Source: Deltaproteobacteria bacterium
Lineage (GTDB): Bacteria; Desulfobacterota; Binatia; UBA9968
Reading direction: 5' to 3'
Assembly: GCA_005879605.1 (NCBI GenBank)
Contig: VBKE01000308.1
Location: 1-40,195 of the forward strand
Length of the DNA: 40,195 nt
The position numbers and the translations under genes are program-made. Numbering within the stretch: the stretch's first letter is position 1; each line of letters starts with the position of its first letter. Of this stretch, positions 1 through 8,526 are shown one piece after another. Under the pieces are notes generated by a model. That model had not been told where the DNA came from. It saw only the letters and a list, made by a program, of their open reading frames with translations, and did not search any database.

Positions 1-223
1 CCACCAAATCATATAGGCGACTTCCGACGGCTTCGGATTTGGTATAGCCGTAAACCGCTTCGGCGCCGGCGCTCCAGAACAGGACGGTATCGTCGGGCGC
101 AAGTGCGATGAGCGCGTCCGGTGAGCTGTCTATCAGGATCTCCCGAAGCTCGCGAACATAGTTTCGCGCCTGGGAGGTCTTGGACGTTGGTCTTCTTTTT
201 CGCTTAATTTTTTCCCGTGTCAC
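1..223 (-). CDS. PAS-domain protein, N-terminal part only (cut by window edge)
   Basis: The minus-strand frame from a GTG at 223 runs open to position 1 and encodes about 74 residues. A basic N-terminus is followed by a stretch typical of the start of a PAS sensor domain (an SSPDALIAL segment, then a WSAGAEAVYGYT segment). The rest, probably more sensor and a histidine kinase or other output domain, lies outside the window. An in-frame TGA lies six codons upstream of the GTG, which forces the start close to it. A strong AGGAGGAG stands near 257-266, but it is too far from the GTG to serve it directly, so the start is uncertain. The gene follows the broken hybrid kinase and receiver on the same strand and probably belongs to that signalling group. 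Confidence 0.55.
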   Translation of the reverse strand, partial: MTREKIKRKRRPTSKTSQARNYVRELREILIDSSPDALIALAPDDTVLFWSAGAEAVYGYTKSEAVGSRLYDLV

Positions 224-272
224 AGCAAATACTAATTCTCAGCAGTTGAATCGCAGATGTCTCCTCCTGACT

Positions 273-767
273 TTAAGATTTTAACGATTCTCCGCCAATT
301 TGCTTTTCCACAGAAGAAGGATTCGCAGCGGAATGAGACGAGTGACGCTGCAACTCTCTAATCACCGCGTCGATGTTATCGCGGCCCTTGAGCGCGATGG
401 ACTGAGCCGACCGCTTGAGCCGGTCCGTCTCCTCCATGGTAATGTCTTTATTCGTCCAGACGATCACCGGAATATTTTTATAGTGGGCGAGTTGCCTGAG
501 TCTTTCGAGAAATTCGAAACCGTCCATCTCCGGCATCAGGAGGTCGAGAATGACGGCGTCGAGTTCCGAATTGGCTGCCGCGGCGAGACCGCCGGTGGGG
601 CTTGCATGGCAGACGGCGTGATAGCCGCTCGACTGAAGCGCTGCTTTGGCGATCTTCAGTGTATTCGGATCGTCGTCGACGACTAAAACTTTTCTCCGGG
701 TGCCATTGGGTTCGACTCCGGCGTTTCTTAGCGAACCCAAAAGCGTGTCGGAATGGATCGGCTTCAA
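273..767 (-). CDS. Detached C-terminal receiver (REC) piece of the upstream hybrid kinase
   Basis: The frame opens with a TTG and encodes 164 residues. The first 25 or so (KPIHSDTLLGSLRNAGV) are not a protein start: they are the beta5-alpha5 end of a receiver domain, the part missing from the kinase read in the neighbouring frame. A complete second receiver follows, with the acidic pocket in KVLVVDDD, the phosphoacceptor aspartate in the ILDLLMPEMDG segment and the conserved Thr/Lys region in the second half. I infer that kinase, first receiver and second receiver were once one protein and were separated by a lesion near 766-773. A short independent response regulator is the alternative, but the receiver tail at its N-terminus argues against that. 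Whether the piece is translated is unknown. Confidence 0.6.
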   Translation of the reverse strand: MKPIHSDTLLGSLRNAGVEPNGTRRKVLVVDDDPNTLKIAKAALQSSGYHAVCHASPTGGLAAAANSELDAVILDLLMPEMDGFEFLERLRQLAHYKNIPVIVWTNKDITMEETDRLKRSAQSIALKGRDNIDAVIRELQRHSSHSAANPSSVEKQIGGESLKS

Positions 768-3700
768 TAGTAACGACGATCACGGGCGTGGATTGATTGG
801 GACCTTTGGCGCGAATTGAATGAAGGATGTCCCAGCCCCCGGTATCCGGTAAATTTAGGTCCAGTAAAACTGCGCTATAGATGTTGTCTTGTGCTTTTGC
901 TATTCCCTCGGTTCCCGTCATTACGGTATCGACGGAATAACCGGCGTCAGCGAGGATCTTAATGAGCCAGTTACGATCCTGGTCGTTGTCTTCGATGACC
1001 AAAACTTTTGGCGCATCTGTAGTTGAAGAAGCCGAAGGGAAATCTTCCACTCGGGATTTTTTTTTCTGCTCGGCATTTCTAGGCAAGACCGCATGGAAAA
1101 GACTGCCACGGCCATGGGTGCTTTGGACGCCCACGCGACCTCCCTGGGCTTCGACAATCTTCTTGGTGAGCGCGAGCCCGAGACCGGTGCCTTGATGTTT
1201 CTTGGCCGTGCCACCGTCGAGCTGCTGAAATTCAACGAACAGTTTGCTGACTTGGTCGGATTCGATTCCGATACCGGTATCCTCGACTTCCAAACGGAAA
1301 TGCTCGGGGTCTTCCGGTAGCGCCCGCACGGTGACGCGGCCCCCATCGGGCGTGAATTTGATCGCGTTGGATAGATAGTTGTAAAGCACTTGCTTTAGTT
1401 TCGCGGGATCGATGACCACTTGCTCGATCATCGACGCGACTTCGACCTCGACCGTGAGGCGCTTGCTCGCCGAGAGAGGTTGAAAGATCTTCCGAAGGTC
1501 AGCGATAAGTTTGGTGAGATTGATCAATTCAGGGCTAAAGTCCATCTTATCGGCTTCTACTTTCGCCAGATCAAGCACGTCATTGATAAGCGCGAGCAGA
1601 TGGCGCGCGCTGGTGAGAATATCACCCAGATATTCTTTGTGTTCGGCAGAGACCGGCCCGAGCTTGCTATCGTGAATGAGCTCGGAGAACCCGATGATCG
1701 CGTTCAGAGGCGTTCTAAGCTCGTGCGACATGTTGGCAAGAAATTCGCTCTTCAGCCGGTTGGCTTCCTGAACACGGCGGTTCTGCTCTTCCAACTCTTC
1801 GCTCCTTCGGCGGATCTCCTCCTGTGCTTTTTGATCGGTGGTGTCGCGAAAATAACCTGTGAACAGGGGTGGCTCGTCTTGGCCTATTCGCGTGACGCTC
1901 AACTCGACCGGAAACTCGGTCCCGTCAGCACGCATGGCGGGCATTTCAATCCTCTTGCCGAGTATGGGACCTTCACCTGTGGCGAGATAATGGGCCATGC
2001 CACGCCGATGTTTCTCGCGCAGGGAAGGAGGAATGATCAACGCAGCCATCGACTTGCCGACCACGTCAGCGCGCTTGTAGCGGAACATCTTCTCCGCCGC
2101 TGGATTAAATTCGAGGAGCTTCCCCTCGTGATCCATAGTGATGATGCCATCCAGCACCGACTCCAGGATCGCCCCCTTGCGGGCTTCGCTCTTGCGCAGC
2201 GCCTCCTCCGCCGACTTGCGGTCGGTGATTTCTTTTTGCAGGTCTCTGTTGATGGCCTGAAGTTCGGCGGCGCGGCCGGTTACCACGAGCAAGAAAGCCC
2301 CTAACAAGCCGGTAAACAGCAGCCCTCCGGCAAGAACGCTCCAGACCTGCCACGATCGTTGGGCGGCGAGATACTCCTTCGTTGGAGCGAACTGGATGAT
2401 CCATCGACGTCCCGCCATCTCAAAGGGAATGACCCTCTGTAGCACCGCGGGCTTCATCACTGTGTCCGTTTCAACTGGAGGATCTTTTGAACCTAGCGCT
2501 TGTGACCGATGGTCGTATAGAAGGCGTCTTTTTCCTCCACCTGTGTCATCGTAGAGGCGAATCTCGACGTCCTTTGGCTCCTCGCCGCCTTTTAGCGATG
2601 TCTTGATCAGATCGCTAATGCGGAAAGCCCCGGTGGCATAACCTTGCAGGTTCCGGCGCCGCTCTTCCGGTGTCCTCTGAGGAAGTCCGTTCCTGTAGAT
2701 TGGCAGGAAAACTAAAAACCCTGGTTTGAGTTCAGCATCCTGTACGAGTGTGGTTGGGTCTGTGGCTCTCGGCTTCCCTGTATCGCGCGCCTGATTTAAT
2801 GCCTCGCGTCTGATGGGGTCCGAAGCCACATCAAAGCCCAAAGCGCTTTCATTCCCAACGTATAACTCTAAATAATAGACTGGGACGTACTCGGCCCGCG
2901 GCGCTGCTCGAGCCAATTCTCCCTGTCCGTTCTGTTCCGTGATCTGGAAGTTGGTAAAGCCATTGCGCCGGGCAGCTTGCTCGTAGGCTGTCCGTTCGGT
3001 GTCCAGCACCCGGGGATTCCACGAGAGCGCTTGAATACCCGGATGGCGTAAGAACCAACGCGAGACGAAGCTCTTAAACTCCTGCCGGCCAACGTTAACC
3101 GAGCTGCCAAAGAAACTCTCTATGGAGTAGAGAGCGTCGATATAATTGTCAAAATTATCTTCTAGCTCTTGAAATACTTTATCCGTTCGACGCTCGAATT
3201 CCGCCTCGATGCGGTTTTGTTCCCATGCACTCGTATAGACGAAACATAGAACAACCAACGCGAATGTCAGACACACGGGCAAGGACACGGAGATCTGCCT
3301 GCGCAGCGAGGCTCCTTGTGGTTTGGCCGCCCAGATCAGAACCAGGGGTGTAAAGGCAATGACTCCAATGGTATCCCCCAGCCACCAAGTCCACCAGTGC
3401 AAGAGGTAATCGGCCGGCTGGATGACGCCTGCGAACAACAGACTCGTCACACCCCATGTCGCATTCACCAGGCAGCTTATGGGCCCTCCGAGGAGTAGAA
3501 ACTTGAAGACATCTTTTTCTCCGATAAGCGCCGTCGGGTGTCGTACAAAGCGGCTCATCAGCAGGGCGCCCACAATGGCTTGCAGGGATGCTCCCGCGCT
3601 GATGCTGACCACTAGGAATATGGATTTAAAAATCGACGTAGCGCTCCCTGTATCCAGGGAAGTCCATACGTTAATTAAAAATGATCCGAGTAAGATGCCC

Positions 3701-3888
3701 GGCCATACCCGATGGCCGCGCAATAGGGTGGCGGCCAAAGCAATGCCTGCTGCCGGCCAGACAGCCGTTGCGTATCCTGGAGGGATAGCTAATAGCAGGC
3801 TGAGCCTGCCCACCGCATAATACGCTGCAGCTACCGCGATCAGCTCTACCAATCGCTCGGCCAAATGAAGCGTAGACCGACTTCTCAT
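478..3888 (-). CDS. MASE1/CHASE hybrid sensor histidine kinase, receiver domain frameshifted
   Basis: This is a membrane sensor kinase. Residues about 10-215 form a MASE1-type multi-helix sensor with the typical WTWWLGDTIGV segment. About 225-500 is an extracytoplasmic CHASE-like domain, followed by one more membrane helix. About 560-680 is a PAS domain, then a HisKA domain with the phosphoacceptor histidine in ANMSHELRTPLNAIIGF, and an HATPase domain with the N box (NYLSNAIKFTPDGG), G1 (VEDTGIGI) and G2 (GTGLGLAL). From about 950 a receiver begins (VLVIEDNDQDR, aspartate in LLDLNLPD). At about residue 1039, after the TPVIVVT strand, the frame leaves the receiver and the last 97 residues are arginine-rich out-of-frame sequence. 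The correct continuation lies in another frame at 273-770, with some 14 receiver residues missing. The start is ATG at 3888; an AAGGAGA stands about 19 nt upstream, farther than usual. Confidence 0.85.
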   Translation of the reverse strand: MRSRSTLHLAERLVELIAVAAAYYAVGRLSLLLAIPPGYATAVWPAAGIALAATLLRGHRVWPGILLGSFLINVWTSLDTGSATSIFKSIFLVVSISAGASLQAIVGALLMSRFVRHPTALIGEKDVFKFLLLGGPISCLVNATWGVTSLLFAGVIQPADYLLHWWTWWLGDTIGVIAFTPLVLIWAAKPQGASLRRQISVSLPVCLTFALVVLCFVYTSAWEQNRIEAEFERRTDKVFQELEDNFDNYIDALYSIESFFGSSVNVGRQEFKSFVSRWFLRHPGIQALSWNPRVLDTERTAYEQAARRNGFTNFQITEQNGQGELARAAPRAEYVPVYYLELYVGNESALGFDVASDPIRREALNQARDTGKPRATDPTTLVQDAELKPGFLVFLPIYRNGLPQRTPEERRRNLQGYATGAFRISDLIKTSLKGGEEPKDVEIRLYDDTGGGKRRLLYDHRSQALGSKDPPVETDTVMKPAVLQRVIPFEMAGRRWIIQFAPTKEYLAAQRSWQVWSVLAGGLLFTGLLGAFLLVVTGRAAELQAINRDLQKEITDRKSAEEALRKSEARKGAILESVLDGIITMDHEGKLLEFNPAAEKMFRYKRADVVGKSMAALIIPPSLREKHRRGMAHYLATGEGPILGKRIEMPAMRADGTEFPVELSVTRIGQDEPPLFTGYFRDTTDQKAQEEIRRRSEELEEQNRRVQEANRLKSEFLANMSHELRTPLNAIIGFSELIHDSKLGPVSAEHKEYLGDILTSARHLLALINDVLDLAKVEADKMDFSPELINLTKLIADLRKIFQPLSASKRLTVEVEVASMIEQVVIDPAKLKQVLYNYLSNAIKFTPDGGRVTVRALPEDPEHFRLEVEDTGIGIESDQVSKLFVEFQQLDGGTAKKHQGTGLGLALTKKIVEAQGGRVGVQSTHGRGSLFHAVLPRNAEQKKKSRVEDFPSASSTTDAPKVLVIEDNDQDRNWLIKILADAGYSVDTVMTGTEGIAKAQDNIYSAVLLDLNLPDTGGWDILHSIRAKGPNQSTPVIVVTIEADPFRHAFGFAKKRRSRTQWHPEKSFSRRRRSEYTEDRQSSASVERLSRRLPCKPHRRSRRGSQFGTRRRHSRPPDAGDGRFRISRKTQATRPL

Positions 3889-4199
3889 TGCTGCGTTACT
3901 AAAGATATCTCCTTGTTAAATTGATTTTTGGATTGCTCGCGGTTGGTCTAACTGATGAGAATGATTCCTTAGACGGGAACCGCAACGACGCACCGGTGCG
4001 GACAAAACCCAAGGGGTATTGTCTTTCATTGTTCCTTACCGAAACCATTTGGGACCAAATAAGCCGGAGCAGACTTCGTGCCAGAAGGGCGATCTTGCAA
4101 CCCGTTGTTTTTATTGCGTACTTATCGAGCGAGCAGAACGAGTTTGCGTTCGGCGTAACAGCAAGGGACAAAAATGGACAAAAATGCATAACACCCACT
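3889..4199. other. Intergenic gap between kinase and double-receiver gene
   Basis: This 311-bp gap lies between two minus-strand genes. The short ORFs in it have no recognisable domain and look like chance. Visible elements are an AAGGAGA motif near 3910 that could serve the kinase gene, and a perfect tandem duplication of the 10-mer GGACAAAAAT at 4166-4185, just past the stop of the double-receiver gene. I see no convincing terminator hairpin. Confidence 0.5.
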
Positions 4200-4997
4200 T
4201 CAATTTCTCGGTGCCTTGTCGGTTGTCGACCGACTTCTGGCGAGCGCCAGGATCGTCGGGACTAGATCGGTCATAAGTCCGCTCTTCGGTACACAGGTGT
4301 CGGCCCCCGCTGCGAGCGCCCACTTGCGGTAGCGCGTCAAATCAAGAAAGGTGAACGCGATGATGCCCAACTGAGGGCGATTGCGCCGCAACGCGCTTAT
4401 GACCTCCAAGCCAGGCAGATCAGGCATGTCCAAGTCGACGAGAACCACATCTGGTTTCAGTGAGCATGTTTTCGCTATTCCCTCTCTTCCCCCGTGGGCA
4501 CAACCAGTCACCACGATGGCCGTCTGCGCGCTGAGGTAATCGGCCGCGAAGCTCAGGAAGTTCGCATCGTCGTCCACGAGAAAAACGGAGACGGGATCCT
4601 GTTGGTTTTCCTCCGCATCACCCGCCGGCTCTGCTAAAAGATGATGGATGGTCGGCAGGAGTTCCGAACCCAGTCGCTTTTTTGCAATGAAAGCGTCGGC
4701 GCCATTTTCCAAAGCCGCTCGCTCATAATTGACCTCCGAGTGGACCGTCAACACGATAACTTTCGTAGCGGGCATGTAAGATTTGATTCTTCTGGTTGCC
4801 TCGAAGCCGTTGACTTGCGGCATCGTGACGTCGATCAAAACCAAATCAGGATGAAGTTCCCTAGCGGAGCGCACAGCTTGCTCTCCATTCTCGGCTTCTC
4901 CGATGAGCTGGAAGTCGGGATCTTGGTTCAATAAATCTCTCAGCACGTCGCGGAAACCACGATCATCATCAACTGTCAGAATAGTCGCAGTCTTCAT
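4200..4997 (-). CDS. Response regulator made of two receiver domains, no output domain
   Basis: The product has 265 residues and two complete CheY-like receivers in tandem. REC1 (about 5-122) has the acidic pocket in VDDD, phosphoacceptor Asp56 in LVLIDVTMP, the conserved Thr in IVLT and Lys106 or Lys107. REC2 (about 136-258) has LVDDD, Asp188 in VVLVDLDMP, Thr in the IAFTF strand and Lys in CVPK. No DNA-binding, GGDEF or other effector domain follows. It could therefore be a phosphate-transfer or signal-integrating partner for the neighbouring hybrid kinases, acting in the cytoplasm. It lies between the two large kinase genes on the same strand, 187 bp from the NarL-type regulator and 311 bp from the MASE1 kinase, so it may have its own promoter. 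The start is ATG 4997, with a purine-rich GGGGGAG stretch just upstream. Confidence 0.85.
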   Translation of the reverse strand: MKTATILTVDDDRGFRDVLRDLLNQDPDFQLIGEAENGEQAVRSARELHPDLVLIDVTMPQVNGFEATRRIKSYMPATKVIVLTVHSEVNYERAALENGADAFIAKKRLGSELLPTIHHLLAEPAGDAEENQQDPVSVFLVDDDANFLSFAADYLSAQTAIVVTGCAHGGREGIAKTCSLKPDVVLVDLDMPDLPGLEVISALRRNRPQLGIIAFTFLDLTRYRKWALAAGADTCVPKSGLMTDLVPTILALARSRSTTDKAPRN

Positions 4998-5184
4998 CTC
5001 CCCCTGTAAGGCTGGCTAGGCACACCCCGCCACCTTCTTTTGCCGCGACAAGTATGCGGTAGTAGCGAAATTGCGGGTATCGGGCGGATACCTTAAAACG
5101 CCGAGAAAAATGCCTGATGGGGTGAGGGAACTTGTAAGAAGAAATGTGTAGTTTTGAGCGTTTAGTGGGAAGCAGTAATACTTC

Positions 5185-5817
5185 TTAGGGCTGAATCAGG
5201 CCTATTTTAATTGCGTGGCGGACCAGACCCGCGGTCTCATGGATATTGAGCTTGGTCATGATGTTTCTTCGATGAGATTCGACTGTTTTGACGCTCATGC
5301 CAAGCTGCTGGGAGACTTCTTTGTTGGTTTTCCCTTCGGCAATGTGCTGCAAGACTTCTCGTTCCCTCTGAGTCAACGGGTCCATGGCCGCAGCGCCCTT
5401 GGCCAAGGCGGCTTTGACAACGCCTTCGGAAATCCCCGGGCTCAAGTAGGTTTCTCCCTGCAGAATGGCGCGGATAGCGCGGACAAGATCCACTCCCGCC
5501 TGTGTCTTTAGAACATACCCTTTGATGCCTGCGCGGAGGGCTTCGAGAACGTATTGCTCTTCTTTGTACATCGTCAGGAGGATGGTTTTGGTCTGGGGTA
5601 ACAGGGCGTGGATTTCGCGCGCCGCGTCGATGCCATTGAGAACGGGCATGGAAAAATCGATCAAAGCGATGTCGGGGCGAATTCCCTTGGCCAGTTCCAC
5701 CGCCCGCTTGCCATCGGAGGCCTCGCCGGCGACTTCGAACCCCTCCTGGAGCAGAATGTTCTTCAAACCTTCGCGGACGATGACGTGATCGTCAGCCAGC
5801 AGCACCCGGCAAGTCAT
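5185..5817 (-). CDS. NarL/FixJ-family response regulator (REC plus LuxR-type HTH)
   Basis: This is a DNA-binding response regulator of about 210 residues. The receiver occupies 1-120, with Asp9-Asp10 in LLADDH, phosphoacceptor Asp54 in IALIDFSMP, Thr in ILLTMY and Lys in GYVLK. A LuxR-type helix-turn-helix fills the C-terminal 65 residues (LTQREREVLQHIAEG, then the recognition helix in SVKTVESHRRNI). I chose ATG 5817 because it gives the usual REC start and has an AGGAGA about 6-7 nt upstream; a longer frame from 5883 would add an atypical 22-residue leader. The start lies inside the last 26 bp of the upstream kinase gene, so the two are probably translationally coupled. It is the cognate regulator of the HisKA_3 kinase at 5792-8395; its target genes cannot be told from the sequence. 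Confidence 0.92.
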   Translation of the reverse strand: MTCRVLLADDHVIVREGLKNILLQEGFEVAGEASDGKRAVELAKGIRPDIALIDFSMPVLNGIDAAREIHALLPQTKTILLTMYKEEQYVLEALRAGIKGYVLKTQAGVDLVRAIRAILQGETYLSPGISEGVVKAALAKGAAAMDPLTQREREVLQHIAEGKTNKEVSQQLGMSVKTVESHRRNIMTKLNIHETAGLVRHAIKIGLIQP

Positions 5818-8395
5818 TGGATTTCTCCTGAGGAATGGTAATGAGGAGCTTTGTTCCTGCGTCTGGAGCGGAGAGGATCTCAAATCTGCCGCCCAGCGAC
5901 TCGACCCGCTCCCGTATCCCGGCCAAGCCTAAGCCTGTGCGCCCCCTCGAGCCAGAGATCGCCTCGGAATCGAAGCCCACGCCGTCGTCTTGAACGGCGC
6001 ACTGAATTAAGGCCTCGTCTTCGAGTAGCCGAACCCTGACGTGCTTAGCTTTGGCGTGCCTGACAATATTATTTAACGCTTCCTGGACGACGCGGTAGAG
6101 GGTCAATTCGAACAGAGGAGAAAGGCGTCCGTTCAGCGCGCATTCAGTCGTGATGTGAATTCCGGACCGTTTGGAGACCTGGGTGGCGAGTAACTCGAGA
6201 CTAGGCTGAAGACCGAGATGATTCAGAATCGTCGGATGAAGCTCATGCGAAAGATCGCGTAACCGTTCTTCGATCTGGTCGAGCAGACCCTTGACTTTTT
6301 GCACCGCATCCCGGCCGGGAGCGGGAACTGTCTTAGCCAGTTCGTCAAGCGCTATGTAGACGGTGGCCAACAGCTGTCCGGATTCATCGTGCAGGACGCG
6401 GGCAATCCGCTCCGCTTCTTGATCTCGCGCATTGATCAGTCCTGGGATGAGCGTGCGGATCTGTCGCTCATTTGCGAGGAGATCTTGCGTAAGCTTCCGG
6501 CTTTGCTCATACAGCTGGGAGTTGTGAATGGCGATACTCGCCTGCTTAGCCAAAGTCCCCATAAAGGTTATTTCATCGTCGGTAAATTCGTGCTGGCTCC
6601 TTGTAAACACCGAAAGAACTCCGATAGCTTCGTCATTAAAGATCAGGGGCAACCCTAGAAGGGAGACCAATCTCAACTGCCGGTAGAAGTCTTTTCCCGT
6701 TACACGCTCATTCGTTTGCAGGTTGGAGATGACGACGGTCTTTTTGGACTCTATGATGGCTCTCGCGAGAGGTCCGTGGTCTCGACCGGAACCGCTCTTC
6801 CACTTTTCCTCGTCTATATTTCGGCAAGTCAGCGGTTCGAGGGCGCCTGTGGATCGATTGACGAGCCTGATGTGAGCCGCGGCGTAGGGGAGCAAAACGT
6901 CGATTTTTTGCAACAAGAGCTCCAGAACGATGGGAAGGTCCAAAGTCGAGGTTATGGTAAGGTTGATGTCGTGCAAAGCTTTGATTTGTCTTTCGGTTCG
7001 CTTGCGCTCGGTGATGTCTCGAGTAATCGAGGATACGCCAATGATCTTGCCGCTCTCGTCTCTGACTGGCGATAACGTGACAGAAACATGAATCGGCTCG
7101 CCGCTCTTTCTTAAGCGGATCGTCTCGTAAGAATCGATACGCTCTCCGCGCTTGATTCCCTCAAAGTTTCGCTTCACCTTTTCGATTTGATCCGGAGGAA
7201 CGATGATCATAAAGGAGTGGCCTCTCATTTCCTCTGCGGAGTAGCCGAAAAGCTTTTCGGCGCCTTTGTTCCAGCTCGTAATCACCCCATCCAGGGTCGT
7301 GCCAATGATGGCGTCAACCGATGACTCCACGATAGCCGCCAAATGGGAATGGATCTCGGCTGCTCGCTTGCGCTCGACCGCGGCGTTGCCCAGCGCCTGC
7401 GCTACCTCGTTCACCTCGTCTATGGGCGAAGCCGGGATCTCTTTGATTTCGCCACGTCCCAGAGCCGCGGCTAAGTCAGACAAGATGTCGATGGAACGGG
7501 AGATTCGCCTGCCGAAGCGGGCGGCCAAAAAAATTCCCATCAGGACAAGAACGACTCCTCCTAACATAAGGATCGTGATCGAGCGGCGTGCCAGAAGATC
7601 GAGGCTCGATACGGGAACTGCAATGCCCACTGTCCAGCCGGAAAGTTCCGATCGGGCGACAGCGGCATAGGCATCCCTTCCATCCTCCAGGACACCGCGC
7701 GAAATTCCTTCACGACCTTGATTGTTCGCGGTGGTAAAGGGCAGAGGCGCCGGCTTGCCAAGAAACCGCTCGATACCGTGTGTCCCGGCTATGATGGTTT
7801 CGTGCCTATCGATGATCGTTGCGTACCAATCGGGAGAAGGCCTTTGCTCCAACAGAAACTTAGAGAGGAATGTCGGTGCGCCGCTGGCTGCCAGAACGTA
7901 GCGGATATTTCCATCCCGGATCACGGGCACATTGAAACTGATTAAGTATTTCTGGCTAACCGTGCCCCAAAGGAGGTTGGAAACGACCGGTCGTTTGGTT
8001 TTTGATACTTCTTGAATGGCATCCAGTGCCATGCTCATCGGCATGGGCGAGCCAAAAGGTAGAAGCAGGTCGATGAGCTGTTGGCCCGAGGGCTCCATCA
8101 ATAGGATGGTCTCCCAGTTCTCGTTTGTTTTCAGCACCTGTTTTGCCTGGTCATAAAATTTTCTCAGATCTCCGGAATCCAGATGCTCCGAAGTGGCGAG
8201 CGTCTCCAGGGCGCGGATCGAGGCGAGCAGCTCGCGGTCGATGGCTAACGAAATCGCACGGGAAGTATCCTGGAGCTGGTTTTCGGCTGTCCCGTATCGG
8301 TTGCTGCCGTGGATGATGACGACCGCGCCGGCAAAAATCAGGACGGGCAGGACCGCGGCAATCACGAGGGCTATTAGGTTCGAGCGCAGCTTCAT
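5792..8395 (-). CDS. Membrane sensor histidine kinase, NarX/DegS type (CACHE-HAMP-PAS-GAF-HisKA_3-HATPase)
   Basis: The 867-residue sensor kinase is paired with the NarL-type regulator. An N-terminal membrane helix (about 8-28), an extracytoplasmic dCACHE-like region (about 35-270) and a second helix (about 275-297) are followed by a HAMP-like linker, a PAS domain (about 355-470, with the SVDAIIGTTLDGVITSWNKG segment) and a GAF domain (about 490-640). HisKA_3 carries the phosphoacceptor His669 in RVLHDESGQ. The C-terminal HATPase has EALNNIVRHAKA and DDGVGFD, then GLGLAGIRERV. The gene overlaps its response regulator by 26 bp. A GAGG stands about 12 nt before ATG 8395. A strong terminator hairpin and a near-consensus promoter lie in the leader immediately upstream, so expression is probably set by read-through. 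The ligand is unknown; a small carboxylate or similar solute would suit a CACHE domain. Confidence 0.92.
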   Translation of the reverse strand: MKLRSNLIALVIAAVLPVLIFAGAVVIIHGSNRYGTAENQLQDTSRAISLAIDRELLASIRALETLATSEHLDSGDLRKFYDQAKQVLKTNENWETILLMEPSGQQLIDLLLPFGSPMPMSMALDAIQEVSKTKRPVVSNLLWGTVSQKYLISFNVPVIRDGNIRYVLAASGAPTFLSKFLLEQRPSPDWYATIIDRHETIIAGTHGIERFLGKPAPLPFTTANNQGREGISRGVLEDGRDAYAAVARSELSGWTVGIAVPVSSLDLLARRSITILMLGGVVLVLMGIFLAARFGRRISRSIDILSDLAAALGRGEIKEIPASPIDEVNEVAQALGNAAVERKRAAEIHSHLAAIVESSVDAIIGTTLDGVITSWNKGAEKLFGYSAEEMRGHSFMIIVPPDQIEKVKRNFEGIKRGERIDSYETIRLRKSGEPIHVSVTLSPVRDESGKIIGVSSITRDITERKRTERQIKALHDINLTITSTLDLPIVLELLLQKIDVLLPYAAAHIRLVNRSTGALEPLTCRNIDEEKWKSGSGRDHGPLARAIIESKKTVVISNLQTNERVTGKDFYRQLRLVSLLGLPLIFNDEAIGVLSVFTRSQHEFTDDEITFMGTLAKQASIAIHNSQLYEQSRKLTQDLLANERQIRTLIPGLINARDQEAERIARVLHDESGQLLATVYIALDELAKTVPAPGRDAVQKVKGLLDQIEERLRDLSHELHPTILNHLGLQPSLELLATQVSKRSGIHITTECALNGRLSPLFELTLYRVVQEALNNIVRHAKAKHVRVRLLEDEALIQCAVQDDGVGFDSEAISGSRGRTGLGLAGIRERVESLGGRFEILSAPDAGTKLLITIPQEKSNDLPGAAG

Positions 8396-8418
8396 ATGAC
8401 GACAGCCGCCTCACACAG

Positions 8419-8450
8419 AAAAAAGCCCGACTGGATCATTCCAGTCGGGC
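8419..8450 (-). terminator. Strong intrinsic terminator in the kinase leader
   Basis: On the minus strand a perfect 11-bp stem (GCCCGACTGGA at 8450-8440 with its complement at 8435-8425) closes a 4-nt loop and is followed at once by six T (8424-8419). This is a textbook rho-independent terminator. It sits only about 24 nt before the ATG of the kinase at 8395 and no minus-strand gene precedes it, so it is either a leader attenuator or the end of a small RNA. Confidence 0.85.
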
Positions 8451-8520
8451 CCATGGTTGACTCACCAAAGCTGCTTCCGCCGAGTCCGGCAGAACTCCAC
8501 AGCCTCTTCTACGCGACTGT
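8419..8520 (-). ncRNA. Candidate structured leader RNA or small RNA upstream of the sensor kinase
   Basis: The predicted transcript starts with A at 8520, 6 nt after a good -10 box, and ends at the terminator near 8419, about 102 nt. It can form a 7-bp hairpin with a GACU loop (8476-8493) inside an outer GCUG/CAGC helix (8500-8503 with 8470-8473), followed by the terminator stem. Its first bases, CAGUCG (+2 to +7), are perfectly complementary to CGACUG in the 5' arm of the terminator, giving a possible antiterminator. I do not recognise a known riboswitch or housekeeping RNA. The structure is read by eye and no folding was computed. Confidence 0.5.
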
Positions 8521-8526
8521 AACAGG

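Noticed and set aside
8419..8520. Signal recognition particle (4.5S) RNA, because of a GGAAGCAGC segment near 8470
   Set aside because: The apical loop and symmetrical internal loop of SRP RNA (the GGUCC-GGAA-GGA arrangement) are absent and the 5' and 3' halves do not pair along their length.
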